Translations under genes and position numbers: made by a program
Source of the DNA: Chryseobacterium sp. 39-10
GTDB lineage: Bacteria > Bacteroidota > Bacteroidia > Flavobacteriales > Weeksellaceae
Length of the DNA stretch: 58,865 nucleotides
Assembly (NCBI GenBank): GCA_001898255.1
Contig: MKTK01000038.1
Location: 203,968 to 262,832, forward strand
Direction of reading: 5' to 3'
Shown: positions 25,438 to 34,395 of the stretch, one piece after another
Position numbering within the stretch: position 1 is the stretch's first letter
Layout of the letters: each line of letters opens with the position of its first letter
Notes under the pieces: model-generated
The model's database searches: none
What the model was told of the DNA's origin: nothing
The model's input: the letters and a program-made list of their open reading frames with translations, nothing else

Positions 25438-28302
25438 TTAAAATCTAACCTGAAGGTTAATAAAGTAAGATCTACCCTGATTGTACCAGTATTTTGGCCC
25501 GAATAAAGGAAACTCTCTGTCGTTTTCCTGTACAAACGATGGGAAGGTTACCCTTCTGGTTTGTTCAAAACCACCGGTAATGTATTTTGTATTGTCCAAA
25601 ATATTATTAACCGATGCGGTAATCAGCACGTAGTAAGCTCCTAATCTCCATGACTTCCCAATATTGGCATTGATGAAGTAAGCTGCAGGTAGTTTTACGG
25701 GTTGCAACAATTCTCTCAGCGAATCTTCACTTGCACCTGCATATGGCGCTCCGGTTACAGGGTTCTGCACAAATCTTTCTGTTCTGATTAATGCTGAAGG
25801 ATCTAAGAAATTGTCATCCAAATAATTCCAGTTCGCACCAAACCACCAATAATTGGGTGAGCTGTAACGGAATCCAAGTGAATATCCCTGTTGCGGAGTA
25901 CCACCTTGCTTGTATCCTTTAAGGTACGATTTACCTAGGTCAATATAAGATTTACCATTGTCGAATGTTCCTGCTGCATCTGAAGCAAAATATACTTTAG
26001 GGTCATTTTGATAAGTGAAGTTACCATAACTTGCGACACCCTGTAGTGATAATGATGGAATCACCTTTACTTCCACTCCCAGCTCTGCTCCCATATTGCG
26101 TTTGTCAAGATTGGACATCACCTCTGTTACAAAAGCACTCTGAACTTGTGTTGCAGTACCATCTTGACCAGTGCTCTGAAGCTGGATACCATCGGCAAAG
26201 AATCGTTGCAGCTTGGTGTCGTTTTTAGTGTCTACCAAATAACCCGATAATCTCAACTTCACAAAAGGAGTATTCATCACATAGCTTAAATCGTTGGCAT
26301 TAACCACTGTATTTTTAATATTGGGTGCCACCGAAGCATTAACTCTTGGGTTGATGAATAGATCTTCCAAGAAAGGAGCTTGTGAAAATGTTGCACCATT
26401 ATAGATCAAGAAATTTCTACCATCTATTCTATATACAATTTGTCCTTTCAAACCGAAATCCCAGAAAACATAATCGGGGCTTTTCCCATAAGAATCTTTG
26501 TACAGATAATGCTGGAACATCCCTTCTCTTGCGGACGTAGAATATCCTGCTAAAGCAGAAACAAATACATCGAAACTACCAGATCTAAATTTGAAAGCAG
26601 GGTTAAACTTAAATTCCTGTCTTGTAAGGAAATAATCGTATCCCATTTTATCTCCTACTCTTTTGGTCACATCCGCTTCACCATCGTTATACAAACCACT
26701 TTTACCCGGTTGATTGGTTGCAGCGAAAGGATCTCTGTTGAGAACGAAATCAGAACCAAGTAAATCCTTCACTTCTCGGTAAAGTTCAGATTTATAGTTC
26801 TGGTAAGAGAAATTTAAAATTAATTTAGAAGTGTCGGTAAAATTATACACATAATGGGTTGCAGCATTGAGTATTTTATCATCGCTTACATCATTCACTT
26901 GGTAGTACAACGCTCTTCTGCCATTTACACCGTAGTAATTTGAGGCCGGTTGCGACATATTTCTTCTGTACAATGCCTCCCAGTTCAACTGAGTGTACTG
27001 CGCGTCGCCATTGATCCAACCATTGTAGGCGGTTTGGTAAGCAAGTTGAGCTGTGGTAGGAGTTTCGCCATCTTTAACAGGAACATTGGAATTGGGATCC
27101 AACGAATCGTAATAACTCGGCAAATTTCTATAATACGTTGGCGAAGGGTTCTGTACGCCCTGCCAATCGAGTCTTGCGCTCTTTTCTTTACCAAACTGAT
27201 AAGAAATTGAGGTCCATAAACTCGAATTTTTATTAATTTTCCAGAAGTCCTGCAGCTGAATAATCGGTTGAAAACCTTCTTTCACCCTTTCACTTCTTTT
27301 TTTACCATCTTGCCATCCCCAGTAGGAATTGTAGTGCACACCCTGATAATCATAAACCTCTTGTGTACTTGGACTTGCGGTAGATCTTCTGTAAGGCGAA
27401 GCAAAAGCATTTAAAGTAATGGTATGCGAATCACTGAATTTTTTCTCTATCCCTAAGAATGCGCCATAAGCATCATAGAAAGTCCCCTGCTGGATACCTT
27501 CCTCCGCCCATCTTCTGGCAGCCATTGCCGTAAATGCCCATCCGCTTCTGCTCATTCCTGAGGTATAGCGCAATGAAGCCCTGTTTCTGTAATTCCTGTT
27601 GGTTAGGGAATAGGTGGCTTGGAATCCTTTTCGGTATTCGCTGGCTTTGGTATTTTTATAGATTACTGAGCTTGCACCGCCAAAGGCATATTCTGATGGT
27701 GAATGGTTGGCTGCAATTTCAGGGTATCGGGTAATTTCGTTAAGCCCACCCCAGTTGCTAAAATCCACATTTCCATTATCTGATTTTACCATTGAAACAC
27801 CATTCATCATGGTTTCGCCAGTTCTGCCGTCAATGCCTCTTGGCCTGAACCAATAGGTGCCCAGATCAAAAGAAGCAATTCTGCTAAAAACATCTTGAGA
27901 CGACTGCAAAAGCCCTACCGTGCTCGACTGGCTGGTGTTTTCTTCGTCTCCGCTGTTCTCAATGATGGCCAAGCCCTGATCTGCACCGCCAAGTGACGAA
28001 TAAAGGGTAATAACACCCAAGTCTTTTTTCTTTTCTTCGCGTACATCAAACTCCATTACTTTGGTTTCGTAATTGGGTTTGGTAATCACAATCTGGTAAT
28101 GGCCCGATTTCAGGTCAACAAATTGGAAATAACCAATTTTGTCGGCCTTCACATCATGTTCAGCACCTTTCAAGTCAACCTCGGCGCTTTCCACTGGTTT
28201 CCCGTCGGCATCTTTCAAATATGCAAAAACCGTAGTTTGCGCAAAATAAAAGGATGCGGGGAGCAGCGTAAACATTGAGATTAATGATAGCTTTTTAATC
28301 AT
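25438..28302 (-). CDS. TonB-dependent receptor with carboxypeptidase-regulatory-like domain
   Basis: The 954-residue protein has a signal peptide (ends near FYFAQ), a carboxypeptidase D regulatory-like domain (about 25-105; 'YLKDADGKPVESAEVDLKG'), a plug with 'RPRGIDGRTGETMMNGVSM', and a barrel ending FINLQVRF. It is the first gene of a two-gene operon with the DUF5689 lipoprotein. In place of SusC/SusD it forms a receptor/DUF5689 pair. The substrate is unknown; the divergent secreted nuclease/phosphatase hints at nucleic acid or phosphorylated compounds. Confidence 0.9.
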   Translation of the reverse strand: MIKKLSLISMFTLLPASFYFAQTTVFAYLKDADGKPVESAEVDLKGAEHDVKADKIGYFQFVDLKSGHYQIVITKPNYETKVMEFDVREEKKKDLGVITLYSSLGGADQGLAIIENSGDEENTSQSSTVGLLQSSQDVFSRIASFDLGTYWFRPRGIDGRTGETMMNGVSMVKSDNGNVDFSNWGGLNEITRYPEIAANHSPSEYAFGGASSVIYKNTKASEYRKGFQATYSLTNRNYRNRASLRYTSGMSRSGWAFTAMAARRWAEEGIQQGTFYDAYGAFLGIEKKFSDSHTITLNAFASPYRRSTASPSTQEVYDYQGVHYNSYWGWQDGKKRSERVKEGFQPIIQLQDFWKINKNSSLWTSISYQFGKEKSARLDWQGVQNPSPTYYRNLPSYYDSLDPNSNVPVKDGETPTTAQLAYQTAYNGWINGDAQYTQLNWEALYRRNMSQPASNYYGVNGRRALYYQVNDVSDDKILNAATHYVYNFTDTSKLILNFSYQNYKSELYREVKDLLGSDFVLNRDPFAATNQPGKSGLYNDGEADVTKRVGDKMGYDYFLTRQEFKFNPAFKFRSGSFDVFVSALAGYSTSAREGMFQHYLYKDSYGKSPDYVFWDFGLKGQIVYRIDGRNFLIYNGATFSQAPFLEDLFINPRVNASVAPNIKNTVVNANDLSYVMNTPFVKLRLSGYLVDTKNDTKLQRFFADGIQLQSTGQDGTATQVQSAFVTEVMSNLDKRNMGAELGVEVKVIPSLSLQGVASYGNFTYQNDPKVYFASDAAGTFDNGKSYIDLGKSYLKGYKQGGTPQQGYSLGFRYSSPNYWWFGANWNYLDDNFLDPSALIRTERFVQNPVTGAPYAGASEDSLRELLQPVKLPAAYFINANIGKSWRLGAYYVLITASVNNILDNTKYITGGFEQTRRVTFPSFVQENDREFPLFGPKYWYNQGRSYFINLQVRF

Positions 28303-28361
28303 GTTTATAATTTATTATTAACTTTTCTGTTCTAAAAATCAGTTTGTTAAATAGTGGATTG

Positions 28362-28369
28362 CAAATTTA
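28362..28369 (-). promoter_or_regulatory. Predicted -7 box of the TonB receptor operon
   Basis: TAAATTTG on the minus strand, about 60 bases before the receptor ATG. Confidence 0.5.
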
Positions 28370-28473
28370 CTTTAAAATTTAATAGTTTTACTAATTTTAA
28401 CATATTTCGCATTAATAAATCATTAAAAAAAGGAAGCCAAGAAAGTTTTACATGGGCTATCACTTTTTATCAT

Positions 28474-28481
28474 TAAATTTG
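28474..28481 (+). promoter_or_regulatory. Predicted -7 box of the secreted endonuclease gene
   Basis: TAAATTTG, leader about 20 nt. It faces the receptor operon promoter across about 100 bases. Confidence 0.5.
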
Positions 28482-28504
28482 CAATACTATATTGTATTGA
28501 AAAA

Positions 28505-29704
28505 ATGAAAAAAATATTCAGTTTACTTTTGGCGGCGGTATTTTGTTATTCCTTTAGCCAGCAAAAAGGGCAGTTGAGAAGAGTCGCAACAGTGGGGTTC
28601 ATGAATGTGGAAAATCTTTGGGATACCATTGCCTCGGCAGATTACATCGATGGAACCAAAGACATCAGCAATCCTGCCTTTCACCGAAGTGTGCCATTGG
28701 ACTCGCTGAAGTATTTGGAAACCACGGAAGAGTATAAAGGAGAATGGAGCGACGCATTGCTTAAAGGAAAAAAAGTGGTCAGAAACCAAATTCTTGCTGA
28801 TGATTTTACCGCGAAAAGCTCTAAAAACTGGAATACCAAAAATTATAACAATAAGCTGGGCAATATCGCAAAAGTGATTTCCGAAATGGGAGCCCAATAC
28901 ACCAAAATTCCACCGGTAATTGTAGGTTTAATTGAAGTAGAAAACCGACAGGTTGTGGAGGATTTAGTAAAACAACCTCTTCTGGCCAAATACAACTATG
29001 GCATCATCCATTACAACTCTTACGATGCAAGAGGGATCGACGTGGCGGTGATTTATCAAAAACGAAGATTTACACCCACCAATTCGCTTAAAAAGGAAAT
29101 TAAAATTTATGATGATGGCAAAAGAACATACACCCGAGACATTCTCGTGGTAAGCGGAATGCTCGACAATGAAAAAGTTGCCATCTTTATGAATCACTGG
29201 CCATCAAGAAGTGGTGGTGAAGCACGATCGTTACCCAAAAGAAATGCAGCCGCGGTAGTGTTGAAGCAACAGATGGACAGCGTGCGCGCAGCCGACCCTG
29301 CAACGAAGCTGATTGCAATGGGCGATTTCAATGACGACCCAGTGAGCGCCAGTTTGAAGAATTACTTGAAGGCAACAGGTTCTCCAAAAGACCTCAGCGA
29401 AGACACCCCTTATCTTAACCTAATGTATCCTTTATACAAAAAAGGCGTAGCTTCACTTGCATACCAGGACGCACCCAATCTTTTCGACCAGATTATCGTT
29501 TCCCAAAACCTTGTTTCCGATAAATTGCAGAAAGATTTCACGCTTTTTAAAACAGAGATTTTTGCCCCTTCTTATTTAATTAGTACAGAGGGTAACTATA
29601 AAGGGTATCCTTTCCGATCATGGAATGGCGACCGCTATACCGGCGGTTACAGCGATCACTTCCCGGCGTTTATTGTGCTGCAGCGAGAAGCTGAAACCAA
29701 GTAA
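28505..29704 (+). CDS. Secreted endonuclease/exonuclease/phosphatase family protein
   Basis: The 399-residue protein has a signal peptide (cleavage near YSFSQ). The EEP metallo-nuclease motifs appear in order: FMNVENLWD (Asn), GLIEVENR (Glu), FMNHWPSRSGG (His/Asn), AMGDFNDDP (Asp/Asn) and a final GYSDHFPAF (Asp-His). The fold includes DNase I-like nucleases and inositol or sphingolipid phosphodiesterases; nuclease is the more likely reading given the DUF5689 neighbour. It lies divergent to the TonB receptor operon and ends at a strong terminator. Confidence 0.9.
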   Translation: MKKIFSLLLAAVFCYSFSQQKGQLRRVATVGFMNVENLWDTIASADYIDGTKDISNPAFHRSVPLDSLKYLETTEEYKGEWSDALLKGKKVVRNQILADDFTAKSSKNWNTKNYNNKLGNIAKVISEMGAQYTKIPPVIVGLIEVENRQVVEDLVKQPLLAKYNYGIIHYNSYDARGIDVAVIYQKRRFTPTNSLKKEIKIYDDGKRTYTRDILVVSGMLDNEKVAIFMNHWPSRSGGEARSLPKRNAAAVVLKQQMDSVRAADPATKLIAMGDFNDDPVSASLKNYLKATGSPKDLSEDTPYLNLMYPLYKKGVASLAYQDAPNLFDQIIVSQNLVSDKLQKDFTLFKTEIFAPSYLISTEGNYKGYPFRSWNGDRYTGGYSDHFPAFIVLQREAETK

Positions 29705-29710
29705 CCTATC

Positions 29711-29738
29711 AAACCGCTCTTGTAGCGGTTTTTTTTAT
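29711..29738 (+). terminator. Terminator after the endonuclease gene
   Basis: AACCGCT (29712-29718) pairs with AGCGGTT (29724-29730), loop CTTGT, followed by eight T's. Confidence 0.9.
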
Positions 29739-29776
29739 TCTAATGGCGTATCTTTATCCTATAAAAAAGGAATGTG

Positions 29777-30202
29777 ATGAAAAACTGTATTGTGCTCTTG
29801 CTGTTCTGCCTTGTTTCCCTCAACTGCACAACTCAAAAGCAGCCGCCTGTACCCAAAGAAAGAGAAGATCAGGTAACACTTAAACCAGAAAAAAACGATG
29901 ACGGAGAATGGGATATTGAAGTTCTGGACCCGCAATGGAGTTATTTCCTGAATGCCATTGCCCAACCTATCGCGATGTATTCGCTACCTACGCTTGAAAG
30001 CCGAAACAGAATGCTGGTGTCGGAATGGAACTCGTATTACTATTCAGGAAGGTATCGCAATGTAATAGAATCGTCCATCCAGTATGATTCTCAGGAAAAT
30101 TACGGGCTGAATTTCAATTACAAATTGTATCAGGTTTTCTGCTTTGTTCAGTGGAAATATGGGCTAAAGCTTAGCGGACTAAGCATGACTGAAGTGCGCT
30201 AA
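29777..30202 (+). CDS. DUF6146 family lipoprotein
   Basis: The roughly 141-residue protein has a lipobox-like VSLNC and a conserved body with 'GEWDIEVLDPQWSYFL', 'SEWNSYYYSGRYRNVIESSI' and 'YRLYQVF'-type motifs that I associate with the Bacteroidota family DUF6146. A GTG precedes the ATG at 29777; the ATG is preferred. Function unknown. It is monocistronic and ends at a bidirectional terminator shared with sod. Confidence 0.8.
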   Translation: MKNCIVLLLFCLVSLNCTTQKQPPVPKEREDQVTLKPEKNDDGEWDIEVLDPQWSYFLNAIAQPIAMYSLPTLESRNRMLVSEWNSYYYSGRYRNVIESSIQYDSQENYGLNFNYKLYQVFCFVQWKYGLKLSGLSMTEVR

Positions 30203-30220
30203 AACAAACCATTAAAGCAA

Positions 30221-30254
30221 AAAAAAGTTCAGGAAACATATCCTGAACTTTTTT
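30221..30254. terminator. Bidirectional terminator between the DUF6146 gene and sod
   Basis: A 14-base perfect stem (30221-30234 with 30241-30254) with loop AACATA. A-run on one side and T-run on the other make it work in both directions for the convergent genes. Confidence 0.9.
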
Positions 30255-30273
30255 ATTTTTTGATTACCTCTGC

Positions 30274-30870
30274 TTACTTACCGAATTTTTCTTCCACTTT
30301 ATCCCAATTAATTACATCAAAAAAAGCGGTAACATAATCGGGCCTTCTGTTTTGGTAATGAAGATAATAGGCATGCTCCCAAACATCAATTCCCAACACA
30401 GGTGTTCCTTTCACATCGGCAACCGGCATCAAAGGATTGTCCTGATTGGGCGTTGAAGAAACGGTAACCGACCCATCTTCATTTTTCACCAACCATGCCC
30501 AACCTGAACCAAATCTGGTTTTCGCTGCCTCTGCAAAATCTGCTTTAAATTTTTTGAAACCTCCATAAACCTCAAGTGCTGCTTTCACCTGACCAACAGG
30601 TTCTTTGCTTCCGCCCGGTGTAAGAATTTCCCAAAAAAGAGAGTGGTTATAATGCCCACCGCCGTTATTTCTTACCGCAGGTTTATCTGTACCTGTTTTA
30701 CAGATTTCTTCAATGGTTTTTCCTTCCAAATCAGTTCCTGCAATAGCTTTATTTAAGTTATCAACGTACGCCTGATGGTGTTTCGTATAATGAATTTCCA
30801 TTGTTTTTGCGTCTATTGTTGGTTCTAGTGCGTCATACGCATAACCCAGTTTTGGTAATTCGAATGCCAT
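30274..30870 (-). CDS. sodA: Superoxide dismutase (Fe/Mn family)
   Basis: Converts superoxide to oxygen and peroxide. The 198-residue protein has metal ligands His27 ([10 protein letters not shown]), His in [12 protein letters not shown], and Asp/His in the [15 protein letters not shown] motif. Fe versus Mn use cannot be decided safely by eye; no signal peptide, so cytosolic. It has its own strong promoter (30896-30927). Confidence 0.95.
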   Translation of the reverse strand: MAFELPKLGYAYDALEPTIDAKTMEIHYTKHHQAYVDNLNKAIAGTDLEGKTIEEICKTGTDKPAVRNNGGGHYNHSLFWEILTPGGSKEPVGQVKAALEVYGGFKKFKADFAEAAKTRFGSGWAWLVKNEDGSVTVSSTPNQDNPLMPVADVKGTPVLGIDVWEHAYYLHYQNRRPDYVTAFFDVINWDKVEEKFGK

Positions 30871-30895
30871 AATTTTCTTATTTTTAGTTAGTACT

Positions 30896-30927
30896 CAAAA
30901 GTAACCAATAATTAAACCAAGTACAAA
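30896..30927 (-). promoter_or_regulatory. Promoter of sod, TTTG-20-TACTTTTG
   Basis: On the minus strand TTTG (30927-30924) and TACTTTTG (30903-30896) are 20 bp apart. Leader about 20 nt. Confidence 0.7.
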
Positions 30928-30973
30928 AACAACGGATTACTTTAATAAATCTTTAACATTGATGAAATAATTA

Positions 30974-31004
30974 AAAGAAAAAGAGGCGCTTATTTGCACC
31001 TCTT
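30974..31004 (-). terminator. Terminator after rho
   Basis: A 10-base stem (one G-T pair) with a six-base loop; read on the minus strand it ends in a T-rich run. Confidence 0.85.
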
Positions 31005-31034
31005 TATTACTCATTTTCAGGTTTCTAACGCCTG

Positions 31035-32810
31035 TTATCTGTTCATAGACATCAAAAATTCCTCATTATTGATGGTTCCTTTGATGCTTTTATTGACAAA
31101 CTCCATGGCTTCCACCGGATTCATATCGGCAAGATATTTCCTCAGTATCCACATTCTTTGCTGCGTGGTTTCATCCAAAAGCAAATCGTCTCTTCTGGTG
31201 CTGGATGCCACCAAATCTATGGCGGGATAAATTCTCTTGTTGGCAATTTTTCGATCCAGTTGAAGTTCCATATTTCCGGTTCCTTTAAATTCCTCAAAAA
31301 TCACCTCATCCATTTTGGAACCTGTATCGATCAGCGCTGTTGCAACAATAGTTAAAGAACCACCGCCCTCAATATTTCTGGCAGCACCAAAAAATCTTTT
31401 CGGTTTGTGCAGCGCATTGGCGTCCACACCTCCCGACAAAATTTTTCCGGAAGCTGGCGTCACTGTGTTGTATGCTCTCGCCAAACGTGTGATAGAATCG
31501 AGCAAGATAACCACATCGTGTCCGCATTCCACCATTCTTTGCGCTTTAGAAAGAACAAGATTGGCCACCTTCACATGTTTTTCAGCAGGTTCGTCAAAAG
31601 TGGAAGCAATTACCTCTGCATTCACACTTCTTTCCATATCTGTCACCTCTTCCGGTCTTTCATCTATCAGCAAAATCATCATATAAGCTTCCGGATGATT
31701 GGCAGAAATAGAGTTGGCAATATCTTTCAGCAGCATGGTTTTACCTGTTTTAGGTTGTGCCACGATCATCGCACGCTGGCCTTTACCAATCGGGGTAAAC
31801 AAATCTACAATTCTTGTAGAAAGTGTTGAACCTCTTCCGGTAAGGTTAAATTTTTCTTCGGGGAAAAGGGGTGTTAAGAACTCGAATGCCACGCGGTCTT
31901 TGATAAATTCCAAATCGCGGCCGTTCACTTCCGTGGGTTTCAGGAGAGAAAAATACTTCTCGCCTTCTTTAGGCAAACGAACGATTCCTCTTACGGTATC
32001 ACCGGTTTTCAGTCCATAATTTCGAATCTGGTTGGTAGATACATATACATCATCGGGTGATGAAATATAGGAAAAATCTGATGAGCGAAGGAATCCGTAA
32101 TTATCGGGAAGAATTTCCAGCACACCTTCTATGGTTACCAAACCATCAAAGTTGTATTCTTTTTTAGCGTGCTCCTCTGGAGCTTCTGCATTTTGATTCT
32201 TATTCTGGTTCTGATTTTTATTCTGGTTCTTATTCTGATGGTTGCGGTTCTGGTTCTGATTCTGATTTCCGTTGCCATTCTGATTTCCGTTTCCGTTACC
32301 ATTTTGGTGATGCACCGGGCGACTCACCTCAGGAGTTTCGGTTTCTTTTTGCGGTTCTACAGTTTCTGTAGTAGTTTCTGCCACTTTCTCAGCGGGTTGA
32401 TCGGTCGCAATTCGCTGCCTTTTTTTCTTAGTGGATGCGACCGCAGGTTTTTCCTGAAGTTCTTCCGCTTTCTCCACTTCTGCGGTATCCTTGCTAATTG
32501 TGGAAGTTTCCGTTGTTTCCGCAGGAATTTCCCCTGAACTTTCTACAGGTGCTGGTGTTTTCTTTTTGGGGCCACGCTTTTTGGGTGTGGGAGCCGGTTG
32601 GTCGGAAGTGGACTTTTGTTCTGAATTCACGGAGATTTCTGTAGCGTTGAAATAATCTTTTGCGGCTTGCGTGTTCGATGCTTGAAAATCGAGGATGGCA
32701 AAGATTTTATCGTTGTCGGAGCTATTTCTAACAAGTTTAACGCCTAAATCTTTCGTAATTTTAGTCAAATCTTCGGGAGATTTCGACCTTAACGTTTCGA
32801 TATTGAACAT
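31035..32810 (-). CDS. rho: Transcription termination factor Rho with Asn/Gln-rich insertion
   Basis: Hexameric RNA-dependent ATPase that ends transcription. The 591 residues are much longer than the usual 420. An N-terminal Rho_N helical segment (1-45) is followed by a low-complexity region of about 60-215: first Pro/Thr/Glu/Lys-rich, then an Asn/Gln/Gly/Lys tract near 167-209. The RNA-binding cold-shock domain ('[20 protein letters not shown]') and ATPase core follow, with Walker A AQPKTGKT near residue 353, [13 protein letters not shown] and a Q-loop/R-loop region ([13 protein letters not shown]). Catalytic parts look intact. The gene has its own promoter and a hairpin in the leader. Confidence 0.96.
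   Translation of the reverse strand: MFNIETLRSKSPEDLTKITKDLGVKLVRNSSDNDKIFAILDFQASNTQAAKDYFNATEISVNSEQKSTSDQPAPTPKKRGPKKKTPAPVESSGEIPAETTETSTISKDTAEVEKAEELQEKPAVASTKKKRQRIATDQPAEKVAETTTETVEPQKETETPEVSRPVHHQNGNGNGNQNGNGNQNQNQNRNHQNKNQNKNQNQNKNQNAEAPEEHAKKEYNFDGLVTIEGVLEILPDNYGFLRSSDFSYISSPDDVYVSTNQIRNYGLKTGDTVRGIVRLPKEGEKYFSLLKPTEVNGRDLEFIKDRVAFEFLTPLFPEEKFNLTGRGSTLSTRIVDLFTPIGKGQRAMIVAQPKTGKTMLLKDIANSISANHPEAYMMILLIDERPEEVTDMERSVNAEVIASTFDEPAEKHVKVANLVLSKAQRMVECGHDVVILLDSITRLARAYNTVTPASGKILSGGVDANALHKPKRFFGAARNIEGGGSLTIVATALIDTGSKMDEVIFEEFKGTGNMELQLDRKIANKRIYPAIDLVASSTRRDDLLLDETTQQRMWILRKYLADMNPVEAMEFVNKSIKGTINNEEFLMSMNR
32184..32310 (-). repeat. Low-complexity Asn/Gln/Gly/Lys codon tract in rho
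   Basis: Imperfect short repeats encode alternating N, Q, G, K and R (for example [12 protein letters not shown]). Codons vary little (AAT/AAC, CAG), so length changes between strains by slippage are plausible. Confidence 0.85.
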
Positions 32811-32860
32811 AAATGTTACGTAAAAAGGGTATTATATAAGTATGTGTAAGTAAGAAAGTT

Positions 32861-32874
32861 AAGCCGGGCGGCTT
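32861..32874 (-). promoter_or_regulatory. GC-rich hairpin in the rho leader
   Basis: AAGCC (32861-32865) pairs with GGCTT (32870-32874) around a GGGC loop. It sits about 20 nt into the predicted rho transcript. Possible attenuation or Rho-autoregulation element; inference only. Confidence 0.4.
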
Positions 32875-32898
32875 TTCTTATTTAGATCAATTGTTATG

Positions 32899-32929
32899 CA
32901 AATCTACATCAAATATTTAATATTGCAAA
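32899..32929 (-). promoter_or_regulatory. Promoter of rho, TTTG-19-TAGATTTG
   Basis: On the minus strand TTTG (32929-32926) and TAGATTTG (32906-32899) are 19 bp apart, a full consensus match. Leader about 85 nt. Confidence 0.75.
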
Positions 32930-32939
32930 AAATTATCGC

Positions 32940-32947
32940 TAATTTTG
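32940..32947 (+). promoter_or_regulatory. Predicted -7 box of the DUF4293 gene
   Basis: TAATTTTG, about 20 bases before ATG 32967, back to back with the rho promoter. Confidence 0.5.
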
Positions 32948-32966
32948 CAGAGCAGAATCTGAAAAG

Positions 32967-33356
32967 ATGTTACAAAGAATACAGACAGTCTGGATATTTC
33001 TGGCAATTTTGGGAGCCATTTTTCTGTTCGTCACCGGGCAGGATTTTTCGGTTTTTGGCACCACGCCTTTTATGTCAATCAGTTGTGTCGTGTTGATCCT
33101 TTTCGGTTTCATCAGCATCCTGAGTTATAAGGACAGAAAAAGACAGATCATGCTGAACAAGATCAGCATTTTCATAAACGCTTTGTTGCTCGGTTTACTG
33201 GCGTACTGGTTGCTCACTTTATCCGGAGGAATTGATTTTCCTGAGAAGGGTATTGAGCCGGTTTTTCCGCTTTTATCAATTGTTTGTTTGGTTATTGCAA
33301 ACATTTATATTCGGAAAGATGAACGGCTCGTAAAATCTGTCGACCGTCTCCGCTAA
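32967..33356 (+). CDS. DUF4293 family membrane protein
   Basis: The 129-residue protein has four membrane helices and opens with 'MLQRIQTVWIFLA', the usual start of Bacteroidota DUF4293 proteins, which are often found next to rho as here. Function unknown. It is divergent from rho and ends at a terminator. Confidence 0.85.
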   Translation: MLQRIQTVWIFLAILGAIFLFVTGQDFSVFGTTPFMSISCVVLILFGFISILSYKDRKRQIMLNKISIFINALLLGLLAYWLLTLSGGIDFPEKGIEPVFPLLSIVCLVIANIYIRKDERLVKSVDRLR

Positions 33357-33380
33357 ACTTACAACGATTTTTTTGAGTGA

Positions 33381-33408
33381 AACAGCTTCCTTTCGGGGGC
33401 TGTTTTTT
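33381..33408 (+). terminator. Terminator after the DUF4293 gene
   Basis: AACAGC (33381-33386) pairs with GCTGTT, extended inward by TTCC with GGGG, then eight T's. Confidence 0.85.
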
Positions 33409-33467
33409 TTGTTTAAATAGGGCAAAATCAATTAAAACAATTCCACTGCACAAAAAACATAATTCAA

Positions 33468-34307
33468 TTATTCCTTAATCAAATACTCCTTATAATGACC
33501 CAGAAATTTCACGTTGATGTTAAGCGACTGCAATTCTTCAAAAACATTCTTTGCCAATACGGGATGCCATTCATTGGCTACATTAATGAAGAAAAAGTAA
33601 TTTCCCAAACCGGTTTTCAGGGTACGGCTTTCTATTTTGGACAGATTCATTTTTCGCCACGCAAAAACTGACAAAACCTGGTGCAGACCTCCCGCATGAT
33701 CATCAGGTAAAGTGACGATGAGCGAGGATTTCTCGGAAACGACGTCATGTTTCAGTTCTGTTGCACCATGCATTCTTTTGGAAATAACAATAAACTTGGT
33801 ATGGTTTTGCTCAAAGTCCTGAATATTCTCGTGTACAATCTTCAGTCCATACAGTTGTGCCGCAAAATGATTGGCAACTGCCGCCCATTTTTCCTGTGCA
33901 TTTTCGCTCACCAATTTTGCAGAGGCCGCTGTGGAACTGAAATCCTGCGATGGCACATCTTTATAGTGGCGGTATCGAAAATGAAACGTTTGCGCCAATG
34001 CCTGCGGATGCGAAATAATTTTTTCAAAATCATCATTATGGGGATGAATCATCAAATGATGTGCAATGGGCATCACCACTTCATTTTCAATAAAGACATC
34101 AAAATCATACAAATAATCCAGCGTCATAGAAACCGTACCTTCAATGGAATTTTCGAGCGGCACCACGGCTTTCTGGACTTCTCCCTTTTCTACCGCATTA
34201 AAACAATCTAAAATACTGGATTGGGACAGAAGCTCTTCATTGGGAAAAATCTGAGAAGCTGTGAGCTGCGTAAAACTCGCTTCCGGACCTAAATAAGCAA
34301 TTTTCAT
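33468..34307 (-). CDS. pheA: Prephenate dehydratase
   Basis: Makes phenylpyruvate from prephenate for phenylalanine synthesis. The 279-residue protein has the PDT domain ('YLGPEASFTQLTA', 'VPLENSIEGTVSMTLDYL', 'SSTAASAKLV', NHTKFIVIS with the catalytic Thr) and a C-terminal ACT domain ('GGLHQVLSVFAWRKMNLSKIE', 'ESRTLKTGLGNYFFFI') that senses phenylalanine in this family. No chorismate mutase domain is fused. The start is set by a promoter box four bases upstream. Confidence 0.95.
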   Translation of the reverse strand: MKIAYLGPEASFTQLTASQIFPNEELLSQSSILDCFNAVEKGEVQKAVVPLENSIEGTVSMTLDYLYDFDVFIENEVVMPIAHHLMIHPHNDDFEKIISHPQALAQTFHFRYRHYKDVPSQDFSSTAASAKLVSENAQEKWAAVANHFAAQLYGLKIVHENIQDFEQNHTKFIVISKRMHGATELKHDVVSEKSSLIVTLPDDHAGGLHQVLSVFAWRKMNLSKIESRTLKTGLGNYFFFINVANEWHPVLAKNVFEELQSLNINVKFLGHYKEYLIKE

Positions 34308-34311
34308 GAAA

Positions 34312-34343
34312 CAAAAATAGAAGAATCTGTATGAACCAACAAA
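34312..34343 (-). promoter_or_regulatory. Promoter of pheA, TTTG-20-TATTTTTG, leaderless start
   Basis: On the minus strand TTTG (34343-34340), 20 bp, TATTTTTG (34319-34312), then TTTC and ATG 34307. Confidence 0.75.
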
Positions 34344-34395
34344 TGAACCATCGTAGATTCTCGTAAATACAGGTTTGCTTGGCTTGGTTTCTTTG

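Noticed and set aside
32184..32310. Repeat array inside rho as a CRISPR or tandem-repeat locus
   Set aside because: The repeats are irregular, in frame and encode Asn/Gln; there are no spacers or cas genes.
31158..32537. Plus-strand open frames across rho (up to 140 codons)
   Set aside because: They are shadows of the rho frame. The hydrophobic run at 32169-32290 is just the complement of the Asn/Gln tract.
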